NCBI GenBank assembly: GCA_016713445.1
Contig: JADJPB010000012.1
Coordinates: forward strand, 1 to 64,000
DNA length: 64,000 nt
Reading direction: 5' to 3'
Source of the DNA: Bacteroidota bacterium
GTDB lineage: Bacteria; Bacteroidota; Bacteroidia; AKYH767-A; OLB10
This document shows positions 50,845 to 60,228 of the stretch, in pieces. The notes beneath the pieces are model-generated. The model saw nothing but the letters and a program-made list of their open reading frames with translations. It did not search any database and was not told the DNA's origin. Within the stretch, counting starts at the first letter, position 1; every line of letters starts with the position of its first letter. A program made the position numbers and the translations under genes.

Positions 50845-52060
50845 ATGGTAGCCCTCCTCAATCTATACAAGCAAAGTTTTTCCAATTTACAGCGGAATAT
50901 CTGGGTGTTATCATTGGCAATGTTCATAAATAGAAGCGGTTCGATGGTGCTTTTATTTACTTCGCTGTATATGACCAATATTTTGCATTTCTCCATTGGA
51001 GACGCGGGTGTAGTCATGAGTTTATACGGAATTGGAAGTGTGTTGGGGAGTTATTTGGGAGGTTGGTTAACCGATCGATACAGTTATTTTAATATCATGA
51101 TTGGTTCTTTGCTTTCCAGTGGATTTGTTTTACTTTTTTTATTGGTGATTGAAACAATTCTTGGAATAGCCGTAGTTGTTTTCTTATATGCATTAACTGC
51201 TGATATTTTCCGACCTGCTAACTCAAAGGCGATAGCCGTTTATAGTGATCTAAAAAACAGAACTCGATCAGTTTCTTTGGTTCGTTTAGCAGTAAATCTA
51301 GGGTTTACAGTGGGGCCGGCAGTAGGAGGATTTGTTGCTCTTTATTTGGGTTATAAATGGCTTTTTGTTATTGATGCACTCACTACTATGGGGGCTGCAG
51401 CACTGTTGTATTTTTATTTACCAAGGAAGCATGTGGAATCCATTCCAAACAACCCTTCAATTTTAAAAGACAGAAGCACTTCTGCTTATCGGGATCTAAT
51501 TTATATAGTTTTCGTGTTTTTTTGTAGCACTCTATGGGACATGCTTTTTTCAAATTTTTGCAAGCATTCCTCAGTACTTTAGTAAAGTTTGTCTATATGA
51601 TGAAGGAACAATTGGATTGCTTTTAGCATTGAATGGTTTCTTGGTTGTTTTGATTGAGATGCCTCTGATGTTAAAACTTGAACATAATTCGAAAATTTTC
51701 CAATATATAAGAATGGGTACCTTATTGCTTCCCATTTCCTTTTTGATTTTATTTTTTGGAAAAGGAATGATGTTGTGGGCAATCGTTTACACAGTAGTGA
51801 TCACTTTTTCTGAAATACTTGCAATGCCTTTTATGATGAATTTCGCTTTGTCAAGACCTCATGCAGAACGGCAAGGCCAATATTCTGCATTGTATTCTAT
51901 TTCGTTTGGAATTTCAAATATTGCAGCACCTTTGATTGGGCTTGGATTGGCCAATAAATTTGGATTTGATAAGATGTTTGTTTTTTTAATATTTATGAGT
52001 CTACTTACTTTTATGGGGTTCTCTTTCTTAGGAAAAGATGAATTGAAAAAAGCGCAATAA
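50845..52060 (+). CDS. Major facilitator superfamily transporter (one frameshift)
   Basis: Twelve hydrophobic segments can be counted across the two frames 50845-51582 and 51617-52060. The MFS loop 2-3 signature is present as GSYLGGWLTDRYSYFNIMIG, and a sugar-drug-proton antiporter type pattern in VNLGFTVGPAVGGFVALYLG. The frame shifts near 51545 (DMLFSNFCKHS should continue FFQIFASIPQYFSKV). About 405 codons. The substrate cannot be predicted. Members like this are often annotated as multidrug efflux. Confidence 0.8.
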
Positions 52061-52276
52061 TTTCTTCTGTTTTTTGGGTTATTTAAATTGATGTGAATTT
52101 TTAATTTGTCCTTGAATCTTTGAGTTTCCTATTCTTAAATAAGGAATTTGATTTCCAATAGGTTGACAATATATACGACGCTGTAAATACGAGGATCTTG
52201 CCATGAAATAAGTTTTCTTTAAATTAGTAGAATATTAACAATTTCTTAATCTAACTTCAAAAAATCTCAAAGCTCC

Positions 52277-54802
52277 TTGAAAAAACTATTTACCTTAAGT
52301 TTCGTGCTTTTGTTTATGCTGCTATCGCAGGATGCAAAAAGCCAATTGGTCATTAACGAATATTCTACTTCCAATTTAACGCAGTTTGTCGATGACCACT
52401 CTGATTATGGGGATTGGATCGAAATTTATAATTCAGGAACAGGTATCGTTTCGTTAGCAGGTTATCATCTAAGTGATAATGTTACAAATATTTTAAAGTA
52501 TACTTTTCCTGCAACCGCTGTCATTGGTTCAAATGGATTTATGAGAGTGTGGTGTAGCGGTAGAAATACAAATACCACTACTACTTATCATACCAACTTT
52601 AAGCTGACTCAAACAAAGAATAACAAGGAGAAAATAATATTGTCGAATGCATTGGGGATTATTTTAGATAGTCTTACTCTGTATAAAACTCAACTTGGAC
52701 ATTCCTTTGGAAGAGTTACAAATGGTTCTCCTATTTGGGGAATATTTGTTTCTCCAACACCTAATGCATCTAATAATACAGCCACACCTTATGCAAGATA
52801 TGCCTATAAACCAGATTTTCCCACACCCGCTGGTTTTTATTCAGCGCCATTTACAGCACTTATTACGAGTGCTGAGCCTGGTGGCACCACACGTTATACA
52901 ACGGATGGTACAGTTCCAACAACATCATCTACAATTTACACCGCCGGAGTATCTATTCCTTCTACCAAAGTTTTAAAAGCAATGACATGGAGTCCAGATC
53001 CAACTGTCTTGCCAAGTTTTGTTGAGTATAAAACCTATTTTATAAATGTGAATCATACATTACCGATCATTTCGATTTCTGCAACTCAACTTACGACTTT
53101 AGCGAATGGAACAGGTACCCTTGAGCCAAAAGGCACGTTTGAGTATTTTGATACTGCTGGAGTGAGAAAGGCGGATACTTATGGTGAGTTTAACCGTCAC
53201 GGACAGGATTCTTGGTCATTAAGTCAACGAAGTTTGGACTTTATTTCCCGGGATGAAATGGGATATAATCATAGCATCGAGGAAAAATTATTTCATTGGT
53301 CGACAAGAGATGAGTATCAAAGAATTATGTTGCGTTGTTCTGGGGATGATAACTATCCTGCGGATCACAATACTCCTAATTTAGGAAGTACGCATCTTCG
53401 TGATGCTTACATACATATGTTAGCATTACAGGGAGGGTTAAAATTAGATGTACGAAACTCTGAAAAAGTAATTGTGTATCTGAATAATGTTTATTGGGGA
53501 ATCTATGATATTCGCGATAATCCAGACGATCACGATTATACTGAATATATGTATGGGCAGGATAAATACCATCTTCAGTTTATTGAAACATGGGGAAATA
53601 CTTGGGCGGAATATGGTGGTCAGACAGCGTTAAACAACTGGGCTACGCTTTATAATTATATTATGAATAACAGCATGGCCAATCAGACTAGTTATAATAC
53701 GGTTATCAATCAATACGACGCAACAAGCTTAGTGGATTACATTATTGTTAATAGTGCAACTGTAGCATCTGATTGGTTGAATTATAATACAGGTTGGTGG
53801 AGAGGAATGGATTCTACCGGAACACATTTACGTTGGGGTTATATTCTATGGGATAATGATGCAACTTTCGGACATTATATTAACTATACAGGATTCCTAA
53901 TCGAAATTTTAATGCGTCACCCTGCGATGTTCAAGGGTTAAACAGTAATTCTGATCCAGAAGGTCATATTCAGGTTTTAAACCGGTTACGTCAGAATCCC
54001 GATTTTCAGCAATACTATGTTTCTAGAATGATTGATTTATGGAATACTGTGTTTAGTTGTGATAATATGCTGACTCAATTGGACAGTGTAGTGAATCTAT
54101 TAGACCCAGAAATGGCGATGCAAGCTACTCGTTGGAATGGTACTTATTCAGAGTGGTTAATGAATGTAGATACCCTTCGCACCTTCATTACCGCCCGATG
54201 TAATTGGATGCCGAATGGATATAACAATTGTTATAATTTAAATGGACCTTATGACATTACGTTGAATGCTGATCCAGTAGGAGCGGGAACTGTGCAGTTA
54301 AATACTCTGTTGCATACTGATTTACCATGGACAGGAAAATATTTTGGAGGGATGGATAATATCTTACAAGCGAATGCAAATACGCCGTATCAATTTGTGA
54401 ATTGGACTTCCAATGCTCAAGTATTTAATCCGAATGATAGTTCCGCCATTGCAAGAGTGAATTTTACTTCGAATGACTCCATTGTTGCACACTTCTCTTT
54501 TGCAACACCAGTATGGGAGATAACCTCTGATGTTCCTTCAGCCAATGTTTATCCAACCATTGTTTCGGATCTAACCACGCTTGATTTTAGCTTGCCTAAG
54601 GTGGAAAATGTAAGTATAGAATTATACAATATCACCGGACAAAAAAATGGCAACTTTAGCTAACAAAGCGCAAATGGCGGCTGGTTTCCATACCATGAAT
54701 TTATCAATGGTTTCTAACGGAATGAAAGACGGAATTTATTTGCTTCGATTCGTTGCTGGAAATACCCAGAAAACATTTAAGTTGATATTTACAGGAAAAT
54801 AA
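52277..54802 (+). CDS. Secreted CotH-family protein with lamin-tail domain and T9SS sorting tail (frame-disrupted)
   Basis: Starts KKLFTLSFVLLFMLLSQDAK (signal peptide) at a TTG. A changed ATG is as likely as a true TTG start. Residues 25-160: lamin-tail domain (INEYSTSNLTQFVDDHSDYG, DWIEIYNSG). Residues 180-240: chitobiase-type C-terminal repeat (GTTRYTTDGTVPTTSSTIYT). Residues 250-600: CotH kinase-like domain (KLFHWSTRDEYQRIMLRCSG, NNVYWGIYDIRDNPDDHDY, RWGYILWDNDATFGHY). Then a sorting domain ending KTFKLIFTGK. Shifts near 53935 and 54655 cancel, giving 842 codons overall. CotH-like proteins can be surface kinases in Bacillus. Whether this one is active is not clear from the sequence. Confidence 0.82.
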
Positions 54803-54812
54803 AAATAGGTGC

Positions 54813-55472
54813 TTATAGCTTTCTCCAATCGGCTACGAGTGGAGAAAGCTGTACAGCAGGAATAGTTCCTGTTTGCAATAAAAAGCTTCCTATCAATTCT
54901 TTTTTATCTGCTGAAGAGATTTGAATACGATAAAGTCCAGGCCATAAGAAAATATTGTTTTTTTCATTCACGATACGGATCAGTGAATTTTCTTGATTAT
55001 CCATCTCCTTCGAATCATCATTTTCACCAATTAATTTCCAAGTAGGTTCCGAATTATCATTTAAAAGCTCCTTTCTTTTTTCGAGTCCATCTGCTTTGCT
55101 GATTCTCAACAAAGAATTAAATCCCTTGCTTTTATTTTTAGAATTATAAAAATCTTCGGTAGCAAGATGCCCCTTATTAGGACTAGTTAATTCGGGAACT
55201 GGCGATAAAACACGAAAGCCTGCTTCCGTTAAAGTGTCTTCTATAAAGAAATAAAGGGTATAATATTCCTTACCATTTTCTTTAACCACAAAAGCATTTC
55301 CGGGGTCAATACATTCGAAATAACTCAACGAAGCATCGTAAGGATTTCGATTTACTTGTTCTCCATAAACTCGTTTATTAGTTTCAGATCCGAAGGGCGA
55401 TAAACGCTGCGCAGTACTAATTGTAGAGTTGATTCCAATTAAAAATATGGTAGTAAAGACTTTGAGTTTCAT
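54813..55472 (-). CDS. Secreted protein of unknown function
   Basis: Intact, 219 residues. N-terminal signal peptide VFTTIFLIGINSTISTAQ with probable cleavage after TAQ. The mature part is acidic and mixed (SYFECIDPGNAFVVKENGKE, YYTLYFFIEDTLTEAGFRVL, WPGLYRIQISSADKKELIGS). There is no recognisable domain and no sorting domain, so it probably stays in the periplasm. It is convergent with the CotH gene with a 10-bp gap. Confidence 0.65.
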   Translation of the reverse strand: MKLKVFTTIFLIGINSTISTAQRLSPFGSETNKRVYGEQVNRNPYDASLSYFECIDPGNAFVVKENGKEYYTLYFFIEDTLTEAGFRVLSPVPELTSPNKGHLATEDFYNSKNKSKGFNSLLRISKADGLEKRKELLNDNSEPTWKLIGENDDSKEMDNQENSLIRIVNEKNNIFLWPGLYRIQISSADKKELIGSFLLQTGTIPAVQLSPLVADWRKL

Positions 55473-55639
55473 TGCTTCTAAATATAAAACATTAGATGGA
55501 GAGATTATTTGACTGATTTACAAGTATAAGCAATAGCAAATTGCAATTAAAACCTGAAGGAGTTTATGCATATAAAATTTATACTTTTTCACATTAATAT
55601 TATGATAATCAAATAAATGCGTTGTCAATTGATTTATTA

Positions 55640-55670
55640 TTTGGAAGCAGAGTAAATTGACCTATCTTTG
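55640..55670 (+). promoter_or_regulatory. Promoter of tRNA-Asp
   Basis: TTTG at 55640-55643 and TATCTTTG at 55663-55670 are separated by 19 bp, a full match to the Bacteroidota -33/-7 pattern. The tRNA begins 82 bp downstream. Confidence 0.65.
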
Positions 55671-55752
55671 CACCCCCAACAGGAAATTTCTGTTAAAGGG
55701 AAACCAATAGAATTGTATTTCGTAATAAAAATACAGTATAACGTTGTGAAAC

Positions 55753-55826
55753 GGTTTGGTAGTTCAGCTGGTTAGAATACATGCCTGTCACGCATGGGGT
55801 CGCGGGTTCGAGTCCCGTCCGGACCG
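55753..55826 (+). tRNA. tRNA-Asp (anticodon GTC)
   Basis: A 74-nt cloverleaf. The acceptor stem GGTTTGG pairs with CCGGACC through two G-T pairs, discriminator G. The D arm lies around AGTTCAGCTGGTTAGAAT, the anticodon loop is CTGTCAC with GTC, and the T arm is CGGGTTCGAGTCCCG. CCA is not encoded. The last 16 nt, with the next base, are repeated at 57903-57919, marking the tRNA as an integration site. Confidence 0.95.
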
Positions 55827-55827
55827 C
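55811..55827 (+). repeat. attL: tRNA-Asp 3' end
   Basis: AGTCCCGTCCGGACCGC, identical to 57903-57919 over 17 bp. It is the T-arm half and acceptor end of the tRNA plus one base. This is the usual core of tRNA-targeted tyrosine-integrase sites. Confidence 0.85.
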
Positions 55828-55831
55828 TTAC

Positions 55832-55857
55832 AAAAGGAGCAATTTGCTCCTTTTTTT
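55832..55857 (+). terminator. Terminator directly after tRNA-Asp
   Basis: AAAAGGAGCA-att-TGCTCCTTTT with seven T. It lies inside the island, 5 bp after the left repeat, so it came with the element or was copied by it. Confidence 0.85.
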
Positions 55858-55959
55858 GTGCTTAATATTTTCTTTTATAGTAAGTTAGATCTTTTCCGGG
55901 ACTATGAAAAGTGATTTATTGAAATCCGGTTAAGTTTGGTTTATATTTTGATTTTTTAT

Positions 55960-55974
55960 GGTACTAAAAGTACC
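55960..55974. promoter_or_regulatory. Operator-like palindrome O1 upstream of abiEi
   Basis: GGTACT-AAA-AGTACC, a perfect palindrome 63 bp before the abiEi start codon. A close copy is at 56032-56046. AbiEi antitoxins are known to repress their own promoter by binding inverted repeats, so a role as operator is likely. Confidence 0.6.
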
Positions 55975-56031
55975 TTAAAGTGAAACAATTTAAACCCAAA
56001 TACACTATTAGTTTAAAATAATTACTATTTT

Positions 56032-56046
56032 GGTACTATGAATACC
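56032..56046. promoter_or_regulatory. Operator-like palindrome O2 overlapping the abiEi start codon
   Basis: GGTACT-ATG-AATACC, one mismatch from a perfect palindrome and sharing both arms with O1. The ATG in the loop is the abiEi start codon at 56038. Confidence 0.55.
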
Positions 56047-56808
56047 GAAAATCAATCGAAAATAAACCAACTTCTTTCTTCTCAACCAACAGGTACGATA
56101 ATGCTAGCATTTTGGCTTAAGGAACAAGGCTACAGTCTTGAATTACAAAAAAGGTACAAAAAGAGCAGGTGGTTGGAGGCAGTTGGTACTGGGGCTCTAA
56201 AGCGAGCTAATGATAAAGTAAACTATGAAGGTGCTATTTACGCTTTACAGAAACAATCAGCGATGACCATTCACCCAGGAGGGAGGACTGCCCTTAGCTT
56301 ATTGGGCTTAGGTCATTTCATAGACTTTTCCTCAAGTAAGGTTGTATTGTTCGGATCAAAAAACGAAAATCTTCCAACCTGGTTTAACAAGTATGATTGG
56401 GGCACAAAAGTTAATTACTACAAAACAGCATTTCTACCGGCTGATAAATTTCTGCAAGAAAGAGAGTTTAAAAATTTCTCTATAAAAATTTCAAATGCAC
56501 CACGGGCAATAATGGAATGCTTATATCTAGTTCCGGTCAAACAAGATTTGACAGAATGTTATCATTTTATGGAAAGTATGAATAATGTTAGGCCGGAAGT
56601 AGTTCAGGAATTACTCGAAATCTGCCAATCTGTTAAAGTGAAAAGATTGTTTCTTTATTTAGCCGAGAAAGTAAGTCACAATTGGTTTAAGAAACTTGAA
56701 ATCGAAAAAATAGATTTGGGTAAAGGTAAAAGGAGTATTATCTTGAATGGATGCTATAATTCAAAATATAAAATTACAGTACCTAAAGAGCTCGAACTAA
56801 AAGGATGA
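56038..56808 (+). CDS. abiEi: AbiEi-type antitoxin (type IV toxin-antitoxin)
   Basis: 256 residues, intact. The N-terminal part has a winged-helix appearance (TIMLAFWLKEQGYSLELQKR, YKKSRWLEAVGTGALKR). The middle and C-terminal parts resemble the AbiEi C-terminal domain (IHPGGRTALSLLGLGHFIDF, ISNAPRAIMECLYLVP). AbiEi antitoxins repress their own operon and counteract AbiEii without direct binding. The stop overlaps the abiEii start by 4 bp (ATGA). The gene is less GC-rich in style than its neighbours and lies within a tRNA island, so it was probably acquired. Confidence 0.87.
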   Translation: MNTENQSKINQLLSSQPTGTIMLAFWLKEQGYSLELQKRYKKSRWLEAVGTGALKRANDKVNYEGAIYALQKQSAMTIHPGGRTALSLLGLGHFIDFSSSKVVLFGSKNENLPTWFNKYDWGTKVNYYKTAFLPADKFLQEREFKNFSIKISNAPRAIMECLYLVPVKQDLTECYHFMESMNNVRPEVVQELLEICQSVKVKRLFLYLAEKVSHNWFKKLEIEKIDLGKGKRSIILNGCYNSKYKITVPKELELKG

Positions 56809-57713
56809 GAGAGGAATATAAAAAACAAGTTAATCTCTTGTTATCGATATTACCTGAAATTGCAAAAGAAGAGTGTTTTGCGCTTCATGGTGGTACAGCA
56901 ATTAATCTGTTTGTTCGCGACATGCCGCGGCTTTCGGTTGACATTGATCTAACCTACCTGCCACTTGAAGATTTTGAAGCATCTCGAATAAATATGAATG
57001 AAGCATTGAAGCGAATTGTTGTCAGTATTCAAAAAGTACTTCCTGATTCTAAAATACACCATGATGAAAAAACCTGTAAATTAATTGTAAATGATCATAA
57101 GGTTTCAGTGAAAGTCGAGGTCAGTCTTATGGGAAGGGGAAGTATTTACGAGCCTCAAGTCATGGAGCTGTGCAAGAAGGCACAAAAAGAATTCAATGCA
57201 TTTGTTGAGACTAGAGTGTTAAATTATGGCTTGCTTTTCGGAGGTAAAATTTGTGCAGCACTAGACAGGCAACATCCGAGAGACTTATTCGATGTTCTTC
57301 ACCTATTGAACAATGAAGGCTTCACAGATGAAGTTAAATCGGGATTCTTATTTTATCTTTTGGGTCATAGCAGGCCTATGCATGAGATTCTAGCGCCGAA
57401 TTTGCAAGATCAGAGTAGTGCGATGGAGACACAATTTTCAGGAATGACAACAGATGGTTTTAATTACAAAGAATTTGAGAAAACAAGGGAGCAACTAATA
57501 AAAGTTATTCATCAAAGGTTGACAGAAAGTGATAAAAATTTTTTGATGGGAATTCTGAAACTGCAGCCGGATTGGACAATATATGATTTTAAAGAGTATC
57601 CGGGAGTAAAATGGAAACTACTTAACCTAGAAAAGTTGAAAAGCGAAAACCCAGAAAAATACCAATTTATGATTGACCAACTCCAAGCAGTGCTTAATCA
57701 AAGTGAAAGTTGA
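56805..57713 (+). CDS. abiEii: AbiEii-type nucleotidyltransferase toxin
   Basis: 302 residues, intact. The nucleotidyltransferase core has the GG-T motif FALHGGTAINLFVRDMPRLS directly followed by VDIDLTYLP with two catalytic Asp residues. A Lys and Asp come later in YGLLFGGKICAALDRQHPRD, then LFDVLHLL, matching the AbiEii/AbiGii family. The enzyme transfers nucleotides, in studied cases to tRNA 3' ends, and stops growth, giving abortive phage defence. It is downstream of and coupled to its antitoxin. Confidence 0.9.
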   Translation: MREEYKKQVNLLLSILPEIAKEECFALHGGTAINLFVRDMPRLSVDIDLTYLPLEDFEASRINMNEALKRIVVSIQKVLPDSKIHHDEKTCKLIVNDHKVSVKVEVSLMGRGSIYEPQVMELCKKAQKEFNAFVETRVLNYGLLFGGKICAALDRQHPRDLFDVLHLLNNEGFTDEVKSGFLFYLLGHSRPMHEILAPNLQDQSSAMETQFSGMTTDGFNYKEFEKTREQLIKVIHQRLTESDKNFLMGILKLQPDWTIYDFKEYPGVKWKLLNLEKLKSENPEKYQFMIDQLQAVLNQSES

Positions 57714-57902
57714 TCTGAAAATTGAAGCAATGCAATCTGCCAATCAATATACCTATCAGGTAAAGTCTAAGAGCATTATTGATTGAAATTATTCCGGAAA
57801 AGTTGATTAACCTGAATAACCGGAAAAACTCAAAAAATTAGCCCGAAGCAAAATTCTATTAACCGCAATAACTTGCAACATATTGTATATCAATGTAATA
57901 TT
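57714..57902. other. Non-coding tail of the island
   Basis: About 190 bp with no open frame of note and several CCGGAA/TTCCGG words near 57790-57825. I looked for the end of an integrase gene and cannot support one. Confidence 0.4.
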
Positions 57903-57919
57903 AGTCCCGTCCGGACCGC
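57903..57919 (+). repeat. attR: copy of the tRNA-Asp 3' end
   Basis: AGTCCCGTCCGGACCGC, an exact 17-bp copy of 55811-55827. It has no tRNA 5' part, so it is an attachment-site scar and not a gene. Confidence 0.85.
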
Positions 57920-57926
57920 CAGAATT

Positions 57927-57960
57927 AGAAGGGTCACATTTTGTGACCCTTCTTTATTTT
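57927..57960 (+). terminator. Terminator after attR, probably the original tRNA-Asp terminator
   Basis: A 12-bp perfect stem, AGAAGGGTCACA-ttt-TGTGACCCTTCT, followed by TTATTTT. It starts 7 bp after the right repeat, the position expected for the terminator of the uninterrupted tRNA gene. Confidence 0.8.
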
Positions 57961-58121
57961 AATATGTTTCATCATGGATTACGTTTGCATTATGTACTTT
58001 AATCGCTTTGATATTAGGCAATGAATGAAATTGTTTTGTTTGTTAATATGTTATATTAAGTCAGGATTATTGACCTTTTTAATTAACTTTCCTTAATAAT
58101 TTCGTAGAACGGCTTAACTCT

Positions 58122-58787
58122 ATGATAAAGGAAATATTTTCAACTGCTCTAATTCGAATAAAGACGAATTATGTAGCATATTTAATAAGCTTTAGTATAC
58201 CATTAATAATTCTCTTCATCACTTACAAAGTAGGTCGTATGTTGGGTATCGATTTGGGGGATCTTACTCGCGATCCAAATACTATTTTGAAAGGTCATAC
58301 ATATACGGGAATGATCTCCAATGCAGGAATTTTCTTTTGGAGTGCTTCAGCTACTATCTGTTTTTTTACTGCTGTATTCCTTTATCGAATGAAAGCTCCA
58401 AGAAAACAATTTATGTTGATGCTCTTCGCTGGTCTTCTATCTTTTATTTTAGGTTTTGATGATGTGTTTCAAATGCATGAAAAAATGTTCAGTAATATTC
58501 GATATGTACCGGAGGAATTGTTCTTTTTAGCTTATGCCTTTTGCATCGTATTTATTGTAATCATTTGCTTTGAAACTTTTTTAGAAACCGACTTCGTGCT
58601 TTGGTCGCTCGCTTTGTTTATGTTCATGATGTCATTGGTTGTCGATAAGGAAATAATCAAAGTAGACGCTGATCATGCTTTTTGGGAGGATGGTTTTAAA
58701 TTTACGGGAATTATATTGTGGGCAACCTATTACTTAAGAACAGCTATGATGTTTATTTTGCAACATGTTCGACCGAACGGAAAATAA
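58122..58787 (+). CDS. Six-helix membrane protein of unknown function (paralogue 1)
   Basis: Intact, 221 residues with six hydrophobic segments: residues about 18-38, 62-85, 95-115, 133-152, 158-175 and 190-210. Motifs shared with the next gene: LTRDPNTILKGHTYTGMISN, GIFFWSASATICFF, GFDDVFQMHEKMF and EDGFKFTGIILWATYY. The polar residues Asp, Asp, His and Glu of DDVFQMHE sit at the end of helix 3 and could bind a ligand or metal. I do not recognise a characterised family. No neighbour suggests a pathway. The next gene follows within 14 bp or overlaps slightly. Confidence 0.75.
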   Translation: MIKEIFSTALIRIKTNYVAYLISFSIPLIILFITYKVGRMLGIDLGDLTRDPNTILKGHTYTGMISNAGIFFWSASATICFFTAVFLYRMKAPRKQFMLMLFAGLLSFILGFDDVFQMHEKMFSNIRYVPEELFFLAYAFCIVFIVIICFETFLETDFVLWSLALFMFMMSLVVDKEIIKVDADHAFWEDGFKFTGIILWATYYLRTAMMFILQHVRPNGK

Positions 58788-58800
58788 TTTATATAGAACG

Positions 58801-59552
58801 ATGGAGAAGGAAAATAACAACGTAACTCAATTATTTCAAATGAATCGTGAAATGCCTTTTCGTTCAATTTTTAACCAGATATTTTCTAAAGAAGGAATGT
58901 TAGTTATCGTCAATAATTTTTGGAATACCCTTAAACTGAATTTTACTTATGTTGTAAAATTAGCCGCTTTTTTTTCAATTTTTCTTTTTGGGGTGTTGGT
59001 TATTGCTGTGAAGTCAGGTGTAGAACCTTCTGATCTTTCACGTGATTATAATGGTGTTTATCATCTCGAACCTTATGTGGGAATGTTAAGTTCTATAGGA
59101 ATTTTTATATGGTGTGGATCCGTAACTTTATGTTGGTTTGCTTGGTATTTTATAAAGATAAGAAATCCGAATTCGGGTCGAAAAAATTTTTTCATGATTA
59201 GTGGATGCATTACATCGATCATTGCTATAGATGATTTGTTTCAATTTCATGAAATTATTATTCCGGATTATTTTGGAATTCCCGAGATAAGTTTTTACAT
59301 TACATACATAATAACTTTAATTTTTTTAATATAAAGTATATAAATACATTAATGAATCAGCATTTTAGTATGTTGATTGTTTCCTATTTTTTATTAGCAT
59401 TCTCTATTGTCTTTGATGTGGTTTTTGAAGATGTCGTTCCTTTTGGAACGTATATTGAAGATGGGCTGAAATTTATGGGTATCGCTTTTTGGTCGGCTTA
59501 TTTCTTCAAGACAGTATTGTTGGAATTAAATGGATCTATAAAAGAGGAATAA
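58801..59552 (+). CDS. Six-helix membrane protein of unknown function (paralogue 2, one frameshift)
   Basis: A tandem paralogue of the previous gene with the same helices and motifs: LSRDYNGVYHLEPYVGMLSS, GIFIWCGSVTLCWFAW, AIDDLFQFHEIIIPDY, FDVVFEDVVPFGTYIEDGLK and FMGIAFWSAYFFK. I start at the ATG at 58801 (MEKENNNVTQLFQMNREM), which removes an overlap. The frame opens at 58765. A hydrophilic lead of about 40 residues precedes helix 1. The frame shifts near 59335, joining 58801-59334 to 59352-59552, for about 250 codons. Function unknown. Confidence 0.7.
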
Positions 59553-59735
59553 TAGGTTGTCATCGAGTTTTTTGTAGTTGTTTGTGGACCAGTGTATTCT
59601 GCTTCATGTTTAGTTCATAAGAATATGTTTGTTTTGCAGTGTAGTCACACATTTTGGAAATTTAGTTCATTCCACATTCATGTTAAAAGAAGAACTTTGT
59701 TTCCGGTTAATCGTTAAAATTAGAACTTGTTAATT

Positions 59736-60197
59736 ATGAAAAAAATCCTTCTATTCTGTATTTGTTTTGTTGCTATGGGTGTTGTTGCATATTCCCAAGA
59801 TGCAAAGCCAGCTTCTTCAGCTGAAATTACTTTTGAAAGAGAAATGTATGATTACGGCACTATTGATTATGCAAGTGATGGTACTTATGCATTTAAGTTT
59901 TACAAATACGGGAAAAGACCCTTGGTGATAACCAATGCAACAGGTTCTTGTGGATGTACTGTACCAAAATGGCCTAAAGAGCCCATCTTAAAAGGGCAAA
60001 GTTCTTTTATAAATGTTACCTATGATACGAAACGTCCTGGTCCATTTACAAAAACAGTTACCATTACTTCTAATGCTACCTCTCCATCTAAAGTGATTAC
60101 CATTAAGGGTGTCGTGAGAACTCAAGAGCAAACCGACAATCAAATGCCATTCGGAAAGGAGGGTGGAGATTCACCCTTGGAAAATCATTCACAATAA
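59736..60197 (+). CDS. Secreted DUF1573 protein (first of a pair)
   Basis: Intact, 153 residues from the ATG at 59736 (the frame opens 9 bp earlier). Signal peptide KILLFCICFVAMGVVAYSQ. The DUF1573 Ig-like domain is clear: MYDYGTIDYASDGTYAFKFY, LVITNATGSCGCTVPKWPKE and FTKTVTITSNATSPSKVITI. The SCGCTVPxxPKEPI loop with two Cys is the family hallmark. Location periplasm. Molecular role unknown. The paralogue starts 31 bp downstream. Confidence 0.88.
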   Translation: MKKILLFCICFVAMGVVAYSQDAKPASSAEITFEREMYDYGTIDYASDGTYAFKFYKYGKRPLVITNATGSCGCTVPKWPKEPILKGQSSFINVTYDTKRPGPFTKTVTITSNATSPSKVITIKGVVRTQEQTDNQMPFGKEGGDSPLENHSQ

Positions 60198-60228
60198 AAT
60201 TATAAACTAATTAACTAAACAATATATC

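Larger units (their letters stand above)
55828..57919. mobile_element. 2.1-kb AbiE island integrated at tRNA-Asp
   Basis: The island is bounded by the 17-bp direct repeats 55811-55827 and 57903-57919. Inside are only the AbiEi/AbiEii pair, a terminator next to the left repeat and about 190 bp of non-coding text before the right repeat. No integrase, excisionase or transfer gene is present. Movement would need an integrase from elsewhere, or the integrase gene has been lost. Confidence 0.78.

Noticed and set aside
57714..57902. Integrase remnant at the end of the island
   Set aside because: I found no frame or motif of a tyrosine recombinase (no R..HxxR..Y pattern) in this stretch.
57903..57919. 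A second tRNA-Asp gene
   Set aside because: Only the last 16-17 bases of the tRNA are present. The D and anticodon arms are missing, so it is an attachment-site copy.
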